Shown piece after piece: positions 6,879-11,614 of a stretch of 11,614 bases of DNA. How positions within the stretch are numbered: position 1 is the stretch's first letter; each line of letters starts with the position of its first letter. Where the stretch lies: assembly GCA_017303735.1 (NCBI GenBank), contig JAFLCF010000129.1, positions 1,467 through 13,080 of the forward strand, in the 5' to 3' direction. Source of the stretch: Anaerolineae bacterium. GTDB taxonomy: Bacteria; Chloroflexota; Anaerolineae; Anaerolineales; Villigracilaceae. The translations under genes were made by a program, and so were the position numbers. The notes under the pieces are model-generated. The model ran no database searches and was not told where the DNA came from. It saw nothing but the letters and a program-made list of their open reading frames with translations.

Positions 6879-7766
6879 TTAGACGATTTCCACCCCCGCC
6901 AATTTTTCAATAACCCCCACCACCGCCGAATTATCAAGCTCGCCCATGCCAAGCTCGATCATCTGCCTGAAAATTTTTGTATGCTCTTCTGCCGACGAAA
7001 TGGGAATATCATATTCCTTCGCCGTATCCAACACAATGCCCATGTCTTTCAATTGCATATGTGCCTTGAACCCAGGGTTACGATTGCCATCGAACAAACG
7101 CGGCGGCTTGACGTCAAGAGACCAGCATTGTGCCGCGCCGCCTTTGATGGCATCGACCACTTTCTTCGGGTTCACGCCTGCTTTCTTTGCGAAGACCAGC
7201 AATTCGCCCATGGCAACCATCTGAGCCGCCACCATAATTTGATTCGCCGCTTTGGCGACCTGCCCTGCCCCCGCCTCGCCGACATGCGTAACGGTCTTCC
7301 CCATCGCTTGAAAGACAGGCATCACTTTTTCCAATGCCTCGGCTTCACCACCGACCATGATGGTCAGTGTGCCGTTCTTCGCGCCAATGTCGCCACCAGA
7401 AACAGGCGCATCGAGGGAGAAGATTCCCTTTTCCTTTAACTTCGCCGCAATCAAACGAGCCGACGCCGGTTTAATGGTCGAGTTATCCACTACGATCAGC
7501 CCGGTTTTTGCGCCTGCGATAATTCCATTCACTTCATCCAATGCCACTTTTTCCACATCAGGCGAGTCGGGCAAATTCGTAAAAACAATATCCACTTGTT
7601 GCGCAACTTCTTTAGGAGAATTCGCCGCGGTTGCGCCTTCTGCCACCAACTCATCCACCGCCGCATGCGAACGATTGTGAACCACCACTGCAAACCCTGC
7701 CTTCATAATATTGCGCGCAATGGATTTGCCCATCAACCCCAAACCGATATAACCAACTCTTAGCAT
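6879..7766 (-). CDS. Beta-hydroxyacid dehydrogenase (3-hydroxyisobutyrate dehydrogenase / tartronate semialdehyde reductase family)
   Basis: An NAD(P)-dependent oxidoreductase of 295 residues, the usual length. Seen: the Rossmann motif GYIGLGLMGKSIARN at 5-19, NRS at 31-33 after strand 2 (the NR[ST] form is usually linked to NADPH), substrate signature DAPVSGG at 119-125, and the catalytic helix GQVAKAANQ at 168-176 with the conserved Lys K172 and N175. The C-terminal all-helical half is complete. Which substrate (3-hydroxyisobutyrate, glycerate/tartronate semialdehyde, succinic semialdehyde) cannot be settled from sequence. ATG at 7764-7766 has AGGAG seven bases upstream, one of the best ribosome sites in the window, and a TATAAT box at 7796-7801. 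It may start the operon that runs on into the redoxin. Confidence 0.93.
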   Translation of the reverse strand: MLRVGYIGLGLMGKSIARNIMKAGFAVVVHNRSHAAVDELVAEGATAANSPKEVAQQVDIVFTNLPDSPDVEKVALDEVNGIIAGAKTGLIVVDNSTIKPASARLIAAKLKEKGIFSLDAPVSGGDIGAKNGTLTIMVGGEAEALEKVMPVFQAMGKTVTHVGEAGAGQVAKAANQIMVAAQMVAMGELLVFAKKAGVNPKKVVDAIKGGAAQCWSLDVKPPRLFDGNRNPGFKAHMQLKDMGIVLDTAKEYDIPISSAEEHTKIFRQMIELGMGELDNSAVVGVIEKLAGVEIV

Positions 7767-7795
7767 GAAGAGACTCCTTGAGTGAGAATGGCGTG

Positions 7796-7801
7796 ATTAT
7801 A
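7796..7801 (-). promoter_or_regulatory. Perfect TATAAT -10 box upstream of the dehydrogenase
   Basis: Minus-strand TATAAT lies about 30 bases before the ATG, leaving room for a short leader with AGGAG. No good -35 box is seen at 16-19 bases; the sequence there is GCCGTT. A promoter is likely but may need an activator. Confidence 0.45.
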
Positions 7802-7824
7802 ACGTGCCCCCTCCGCCTAACGGC

Positions 7825-7869
7825 ACCTCCCCCAAATATGACGGTACTGCTGTCGTATTTGGGGGAGGT
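7825..7869. repeat. Long hairpin after the SIMPL gene
   Basis: The perfect 14-bp arms ACCTCCCCCAAATA (7825-7838) and TATTTGGGGGAGGT (7856-7869) continue inward through six further pairs, two of them wobble, to a TACTG loop, giving about 20 bp of stem. It lies between the stop of the SIMPL gene and the dehydrogenase promoter. On the minus strand no T-tract follows, so it is not a classic Rho-independent terminator; it may block read-through, protect the upstream mRNA 3' end, or be a dispersed repeat. Confidence 0.6.
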
Positions 7870-7889
7870 TGTTTATGCAGGGGTAGTAC

Positions 7890-8618
7890 TTACTTGACCG
7901 AGTACGTCACGTTCACGGTCACTGTCACAGCCAGTTGACCCGGCTGGATCGGCACCGCAGCTTCTGCAGCGCCGCCACCGCCGCCCTTACCGCCATAGAA
8001 GTACGGAGAAGCGCCGCTTTCATAGTAGCTGATCTTCTGAATATCACCCAGAGAGAGACCTGCAACACCTGCAAGTTCCTGAGCCTGAAGGTTCGCCTCT
8101 TCCACAGCTTTGGCGCGGGCTTCCTTGTTGGCTTCCGTCTTGTCTTCCACATCGAACTGAATGCTATAGATGTTGTTCGCGCCCGCAGCGATCGCGGCAT
8201 CGAGCAAGTCACCCAGTTTTTCGATCTCACGGATGGTTACATACACGGTGTTATCCACTGTATAGGTCGTGCCAATGATCTGACCGGTTCCGGTGGGATC
8301 ATATTGCGGGTTCGACCAGATGCTGAAATTCGTGGTGCGGATGTCTTTCTCATTCACACCAGAATCCTTGAGCGCTTGAATGACCGCTGTGGTCTGTTCC
8401 TTATTGATCGCGACCGCCTCCGACGCATTCTCGCGCTGGGTGTTCACACCAATATTAATGTAGACGATGTCGGGGGTGAGATAAACCACACCCACACCGC
8501 TCACATCCAACGTCCGTACGTTTTCAGGCGCCGCCTGATTCACCGTAGTGGTTCCGCAAGCGCTGACTGCCAACGCCAAAATGGCTACCAAGGCAAATGC
8601 TATGTATTTTTTATTCAT
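7890..8618 (-). CDS. SIMPL-domain (DUF541) lipoprotein
   Basis: A 242-residue exported protein. The N-terminus MNKKYIAFAL leads into a hydrophobic stretch ending in the lipobox VSAC, with C21 as the lipidated residue. The SIMPL/DUF541 pattern follows: LDVSGVGVVYLTPDIVYINIGV at its start (38-59), KDIRTTNFSIWSNPQYDP around 91-108, AAIAAGANNI at 141-150, QFDVED at 154-159, ARAKAVEEANLQAQELA at 167-183, and the C-terminal PGQLAVTVTVNVTY. A GGKGGGGG run at 209-216 interrupts the domain between two strands. The role of the family is poorly defined (oxidative-stress and outer-surface links have been reported for relatives). ATG at 8616-8618 has AAGGAG six bases upstream. Its promoter is divergent from that of nurA. 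Confidence 0.9.
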   Translation of the reverse strand: MNKKYIAFALVAILALAVSACGTTTVNQAAPENVRTLDVSGVGVVYLTPDIVYINIGVNTQRENASEAVAINKEQTTAVIQALKDSGVNEKDIRTTNFSIWSNPQYDPTGTGQIIGTTYTVDNTVYVTIREIEKLGDLLDAAIAAGANNIYSIQFDVEDKTEANKEARAKAVEEANLQAQELAGVAGLSLGDIQKISYYESGASPYFYGGKGGGGGAAEAAVPIQPGQLAVTVTVNVTYSVK

Positions 8619-8638
8619 GTTCGTCTCCTTATAGTTTT

Positions 8639-8669
8639 ATTATGCACCATAAAGACGCAGCCGGGTCAA
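8639..8669 (-). promoter_or_regulatory. Candidate promoter of the SIMPL gene
   Basis: Minus-strand TTGACC (8664-8669) and CATAAT (8639-8644) are 19 bases apart, slightly wide for sigma-70. A start near 8632 would leave a leader just long enough to hold AAGGAG at 8625-8630. The -35 box lies in one arm of the inverted repeat 8663-8703. Confidence 0.45.
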
Positions 8670-8703
8670 AAAAGTTCCCACATAATAGCTTGAATTTTGA
8701 CCC
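8663..8703. promoter_or_regulatory. Inverted repeat GGGTCAAAA / TTTTGACCC between divergent promoters
   Basis: Perfect 9-bp arms at 8663-8671 and 8695-8703 are separated by 23 bases. The left arm contains the -35 box of the SIMPL promoter; the right arm begins on the last base of the nurA -35 box and extends into its spacer. The placement is that expected of an operator controlling both genes, but a chance product of two similar promoters is also possible. Confidence 0.4.
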
Positions 8704-8718
8704 GATACCGGCTAGAAT
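8690..8718 (+). promoter_or_regulatory. Candidate sigma-70 promoter of nurA
   Basis: TTGAAT (8690-8695) and TAGAAT (8713-8718) are separated by the ideal 17 bases. Transcription would start near 8725, giving a short leader with AAAGGA before the nurA ATG at 8743. Confidence 0.6.
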
Positions 8719-8742
8719 TGCACAAATGTTCTAAAGGACATC

Positions 8743-9939
8743 ATGCCGATCAACTATCAGGAAATCTACACACAGATCAAGCAAGTGGGCTTGGGCGCCA
8801 AGGAAAGAAGGAAGAAGAAAGAAGAGGCGCAGGAACTAGCAAAAACCCTGCTGGAGGACTACTCCCCTCAATTGGACTTCCTACGCTCCAAAGTGGACTC
8901 TGCCAAAACAGCAGATGCCAACATCCGTTGTGCGGTTCCTTTGGATGAAGCCCTCGCCTCTCGCTTCGCGTACCCCGCGCCTGAATCTGCTCCTGCAACT
9001 TTAGTTGCCGCCGATGGTTCTCAATCCATCGCGGACCGTCACAGCCCGGTGCAGTTTTGCGTCATCAACGTGGGTGGAATCGTCATGAAGCCCAATTCCG
9101 GCGAGACCCCAGCCGTGGAAGTGGAAAGCGAACTCTTCTTCGGCGACGCCATCGAAGAGAACGGACTCACCACCGATGGCGGCGTCGCCCTGCGGCGTGA
9201 CCTCGCCGAGCGCAGCGTCATCGAGAAGATGAGCAAAGGGCTGAAAGGCTCCATCGTCTCCTTTACAGATGGCACGCTTGAAATTTTCCGCGCCAAAGAT
9301 ATCGACAATGCCAATATGTACCGCACCACCGTAGACAAGTACATCTCCGTCCTCTCGCGCTTGCAGGGACGTGGCATCATCTCAGCAGGTTATATCGACA
9401 AGCCTTCATCCAGTTTGGTTGTGAAGTTGCTTGAGCTAACTCAGATCACCATCCCCGAAGAGATGGAAAAACTACGCAACGCACCACCGTTGAAATACGT
9501 CACCGATCGGTGGCTATTCGGCTACAACAACAAGTTATTTCAATTATTGCCGCCCGGTCATCGCTCGGCGGTGTTCAAGATTCAATCCAATGCCGATAAG
9601 ACCTATAAAAACGAACTCGAATTGCACTTCTTCTATTTGAACGTTGGTACCGAGGGGCATCCCTGGCCCGTCCGCGTGGAAATTCCGCGCTGGGTAGTGG
9701 ATGATAAGAAGCAATTAGATTTGCTCCATGCTGTGTTGGTGGAGCAATGCCGTGTAATGGGCAGTAAGCCTTACCCGTATCTCTTACACCGTGCGCATGA
9801 GACAGCGGTGGTGAAGAATGAAGAGAAATATCAGATCGAGCAAATGCTGCAGCAGGAATTAAGACGAAACAGCGAAGATGTGGAAGACGGTTCGTACAAA
9901 CAGTCCGCGAAGGATTTGAAGGGTAGAACCCGTAGATAA
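8743..9939 (+). CDS. nurA: NurA-family 5'-3' nuclease
   Basis: NurA works with the HerA translocase to resect DNA ends during double-strand break repair in archaea and some bacteria. The product has 398 residues. Seen: a Lys/Arg/Glu-rich N-terminal helix (KERRKKKEEAQ at 20-30), the nuclease signature AADGSQ at 89-94 with metal ligand D91, acidic residues at E156/E161, FTDGTL at 174-179 with D176, GYIDKP at 216-221, and the C-terminal YPYLLHRAHETAVV at 344-357. The Tyr344/His352 pair is spaced eight apart, as in archaeal NurA. All catalytic positions I would expect are present, so it should be active. ATG at 8743 has AAAGGA just upstream; a further AUG is not needed. It is the first gene of a plus-strand set with a HAS-barrel protein and herA. 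Confidence 0.9.
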   Translation: MPINYQEIYTQIKQVGLGAKERRKKKEEAQELAKTLLEDYSPQLDFLRSKVDSAKTADANIRCAVPLDEALASRFAYPAPESAPATLVAADGSQSIADRHSPVQFCVINVGGIVMKPNSGETPAVEVESELFFGDAIEENGLTTDGGVALRRDLAERSVIEKMSKGLKGSIVSFTDGTLEIFRAKDIDNANMYRTTVDKYISVLSRLQGRGIISAGYIDKPSSSLVVKLLELTQITIPEEMEKLRNAPPLKYVTDRWLFGYNNKLFQLLPPGHRSAVFKIQSNADKTYKNELELHFFYLNVGTEGHPWPVRVEIPRWVVDDKKQLDLLHAVLVEQCRVMGSKPYPYLLHRAHETAVVKNEEKYQIEQMLQQELRRNSEDVEDGSYKQSAKDLKGRTRR

Positions 9940-9941
9940 TT

Positions 9942-10037
9942 CGTCATTGCGAGGAGGGTGCTCTTCCCGACGAAGCAATCTCATGATTAAGTCGGAGATT
10001 GCTTCGGGCAAAGAACAAGAGCGCCCTCGCAATGACG
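9942..10037. repeat. Full GTCATTGCGAGG palindromic element (MITE-like, 96 bp)
   Basis: Perfect 13-bp terminal inverted repeats CGTCATTGCGAGG (9942-9954) and CCTCGCAATGACG (10025-10037) enclose a second perfect inverted pair, CGAAGCAATCTC (9971-9982) and GAGATTGCTTCG (9995-10006). It fills most of the gap between nurA and the HAS-barrel gene. Its last base joins the ribosome site GGGAG (10037-10041) of the next gene. A half copy is at 493-535. No transposase is present. Confidence 0.85.
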
Positions 10038-10048
10038 GGAGAATTAAT

Positions 10049-10642
10049 ATGACACAACCAATCGAGATCGGACGTTTATTGCGGGCAGGTACAACGGGAT
10101 TCATTGCGGGCTGCCGTGTGAATCAGTTGAGCGTGCCTTCGTTCGGGGCGCTTGTCCGTGCGCCGCTGACGGATGGGTATCAGGTGTATGGACTCATCCA
10201 CGATATTCACATTGACGATGATGGGCTGGTGCGTCAACTCGTGACGGCAGATGGAGTCAGCGAGGAAGTGATGAAGGACAACCGCGAGCGCCGCATTGTG
10301 CCCGTGGAAATGTCCGTGTTGGCGGTGGGCTATGAGCAGGATGGCAAGGTTCATCATCTGCTGCCGCCACGCCCTCCGCTGAGTTTGGATGTGATCTATG
10401 CGTGTGAGGATAAGGATATTATTCGCTTCACCGAGCGGTTTGGGTATTTCCGTCATATCTTGAATGGCAAGGATGTGCCCGTGGGTGAAGTGGTTGCAGC
10501 ACATATTTTGCAGGCGGGGAGGGCGAGGGGAGTGGAAAGCGGGAAGTGGATAGAGTCCGCGACGCAGGAAGTGATTACATTGTTGAGAGATGATTACCCG
10601 ACGCTGATGAGCGTATTGGGGGCACTCGCCGATATTTCTTAA
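10049..10642 (+). CDS. Stand-alone HAS-barrel-like protein between nurA and herA
   Basis: The 197-residue product lines up with the N-terminal part of the adjacent HerA: IG at 7-8 (HerA 8-9), GALVRAP at 33-39 (GAFVVIQ at 34-40), YGLIHDI at 47-53 (YGIVTDI at 47-53), and LLPPRPPLSLDVIYACEDKDI at 104-124, beside HerA 124-145 (ILPVKNVPP, then VVSLANEGDI). That part of HerA is the HAS-barrel, which in known complexes contacts NurA. No Walker A, Walker B or other ATPase motif follows; instead there is a helical C-terminus from about 140. I infer a non-catalytic adaptor of the HerA-NurA machine. Start chosen: ATG 10049 with GGGAG seven bases upstream; an in-frame ATG at 9947 would translate the repeat element. 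Function beyond this is unknown. Confidence 0.8.
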   Translation: MTQPIEIGRLLRAGTTGFIAGCRVNQLSVPSFGALVRAPLTDGYQVYGLIHDIHIDDDGLVRQLVTADGVSEEVMKDNRERRIVPVEMSVLAVGYEQDGKVHHLLPPRPPLSLDVIYACEDKDIIRFTERFGYFRHILNGKDVPVGEVVAAHILQAGRARGVESGKWIESATQEVITLLRDDYPTLMSVLGALADIS

Positions 10643-10646
10643 GCCA

Positions 10647-10794
10647 ATCCCGAAGGGATGGAATGATTCTAGATATGCAAGAAAAAGAATCAAAATCCCG
10701 AAGGGATGACATAGCATGTAAGACCCATGACACCCCTTCGGGGTTGAAATAAATTTTTATCGACGTTCTATAATCTTTTCACCCCTTCGGGGTT
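10647..10794. repeat. Four CCCGAAGGG / CCCTTCGGG palindromes upstream of herA
   Basis: Four short stem-loops lie in a 164-bp gap: ATCCCGAAGGGAT at 10647-10659 and 10695-10707, and ACCCCTTCGGGGT at 10732-10744 and 10781-10793. Each is a near-perfect palindrome around GAA or TTC, the first two followed by GGAA or GACA. They look like REP-type interspersed palindromes. The last sits just before the herA ribosome site. Spacing is irregular (about 48, 37 and 49 bases), and the units are symmetrical. Confidence 0.75.
10744..10774 (+). promoter_or_regulatory. Candidate promoter of herA
   Basis: A perfect TATAAT (10769-10774) has TTGAAA (10744-10749) 19 bases upstream, one or two more than ideal. 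The -35 box overlaps the edge of a palindrome. The start would fall near 10781, so the transcript would open directly with the last ACCCCTTCGGGGT hairpin, then GAGAGG and the ATG. Confidence 0.5.
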
Positions 10795-10806
10795 TGAGAG
10801 GTAAAC

Positions 10807-11614
10807 ATGCAAAATCAACGGACACAAATTGGCTACTTGGTTGGTGGTGGGCTGAAGGAAAACTTCCGCGTGCGGCTTACGGTGTCTCCGCAGGAGATTC
10901 AGGAGGGGGCGTTTGTGGTGATTCAGAGCGGTTGGTGGAATTACTACGGAATCGTGACGGACATCCAACTGGGCGCAACGGACCCGCGGTTTGCGGATGA
11001 GCAGACGGAGGTGCGCTTCCCTGCGCACATCGCCAAGGCGCTGCATGGACAGACGTTGTATGCGAACCTTGAGGTGTTGCCGAATCTGATGCTGGAGGTG
11101 GGTCCTGAATTGGGCACGCCTGAGTATAAGGATTGGCAGGGCAAGATCGATGCGGGTTTGAAAGATGCGCCGCGCATTTTGCCCGTCAAGAATGTGCCGC
11201 CGCACCATGCGGTGGTGTCGCTGGCGAATGAAGGCGATATCGCTGAAATTTTCGGTGACCCGAACAGGGACGGCAATTTTGTGGTCGGGTATACGCGTGA
11301 GCAGAATCATCCCGTGTGCATTGACTTGGATAAGTTCGTGCAGCGGTCGTCGGGGGTGTTCGGGGCGACGGGGACGGGTAAGTCGTTTCTGACGCGGTTG
11401 GTGCTGGCGGGGTTGATGAAGCACAATCAGGCTTCGGTGTTGGTGCTGGATATGCACAACGAGTATGGGTTTAACGATGTGGCGTCAGACACGAAAAAAG
11501 CCGTGTTGGGATTAAAGACCCTGTTCAAGGGCGGAGTCCGATGCGTTGGCTTGGGAGCAGGAAGCACCATCAGAGGCAATCAAGTTGACTTTAATTTGGA
11601 AATCTCAACGGGAG
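10807..11614 (+). CDS. herA: HerA-family DNA translocase ATPase (C-terminal part beyond window)
   Basis: HerA is a hexameric FtsK-superfamily ATPase that drives DNA through the NurA dimer for end resection. The first 269 residues are seen. Residues 1-150 form the HAS-barrel and linker (IGYLVGGG at 8-15, GAFVVIQ at 34-40, YGIVTDI at 47-53). The RecA-like core follows with FVVGYTREQNHPVCIDL at 158-174, Walker A GATGTGKSF at 186-194 and Walker B VLVLDMHNEYG at 211-221, whose D-x-H-x-E-Y form is typical of HerA. The later arginine finger and C-terminal brace are outside the window. ATG at 10807 has GAGAGG five bases upstream. Being beside nurA rather than a SIR2 or DUF4297 gene points to repair rather than HerA-based phage defence. 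Confidence 0.92.
   Translation, partial: MQNQRTQIGYLVGGGLKENFRVRLTVSPQEIQEGAFVVIQSGWWNYYGIVTDIQLGATDPRFADEQTEVRFPAHIAKALHGQTLYANLEVLPNLMLEVGPELGTPEYKDWQGKIDAGLKDAPRILPVKNVPPHHAVVSLANEGDIAEIFGDPNRDGNFVVGYTREQNHPVCIDLDKFVQRSSGVFGATGTGKSFLTRLVLAGLMKHNQASVLVLDMHNEYGFNDVASDTKKAVLGLKTLFKGGVRCVGLGAGSTIRGNQVDFNLEISTG

Noticed and set aside
7825..7869. The long hairpin as a Rho-independent terminator of the SIMPL gene.
   Set aside because: No T-tract follows on the minus strand; listed as a hairpin or repeat instead.
7935..8693. A long plus-strand open frame (252 codons) opposite the SIMPL gene.
   Set aside because: It is an antisense shadow; the opposite strand has a lipobox, a strong ribosome site and SIMPL motifs. 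The same holds for long frames at 5189-5923, 6299-6775 and 6759-7439, and for the minus-strand ones at 10076-10717 and 10768-11457.
9947..10048. An earlier ATG start for the HAS-barrel gene.
   Set aside because: It would translate the palindromic element; the ATG at 10049 has GGGAG at the right distance and begins the recognisable domain.
10647..10794. A small CRISPR-like array of four repeats.
   Set aside because: The units are 13-base palindromes of two sequence types, with irregular spacing and no cas gene nearby; they fit REP-type elements.
8743..11614. A HerA-based phage defence system (such as HerA with SIR2 or DUF4297).
   Set aside because: The partner has NurA motifs (DGSQ, DGTL, GYIDKP, YP-AH) and no SIR2 or DUF4297 features, so the repair-type HerA-NurA pair is the better reading.

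Overview
The window most resembles a Chloroflexota genome of the Anaerolineae type. The grounds are gene content (a NurA/HerA pair of archaeal style in a bacterial context, a cNMP-binding/bacterial-PH fusion, a SIMPL lipoprotein, a CNHCP-type redoxin relative), moderate GC and a very high density of short palindromic repeats between genes. This is inference from family knowledge, not a database match.

Layout. Minus strand, read from right to left: a SIMPL-domain lipoprotein (7890-8618), a beta-hydroxyacid dehydrogenase (6879-7766), a redoxin with an odd CxC active site (6308-6817), a cyclic-nucleotide-sensor protein with two membrane-anchored PH-like domains (4475-6295), peptide deformylase (3777-4313), RecF (2507-3712), ribokinase (1552-2454), and two tandem nucleoside hydrolases (535-1485, and a partial one at 1-486). 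The last three form a nucleoside salvage set: the hydrolases cut nucleosides into base and ribose, and ribokinase makes ribose 5-phosphate.

Plus strand, from a divergent promoter region at 8619-8742: nurA (8743-9939), a 197-residue protein (10049-10642) and herA (10807 to the window edge). NurA nuclease and HerA translocase form the end-resection machine known from archaea and some bacteria. The middle protein lines up with the N-terminal beta-barrel (HAS-barrel) part of the adjacent HerA but has no ATPase, so it looks like a stand-alone HAS-barrel partner. This is the most interesting system in the window.

Intergenic DNA. Nearly every gap holds a palindrome or a low-complexity heptad repeat, often starting at or inside the stop codon of the gene before it. 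Three successive minus-strand genes (recF, ribokinase, nucleoside hydrolase) end in a TAG that lies in or touches such an element. Two copies, one full and one half, of the GTCATTGCGAGG element occur about 9.4 kb apart. No rRNA, tRNA, CRISPR array or transposase gene was seen.
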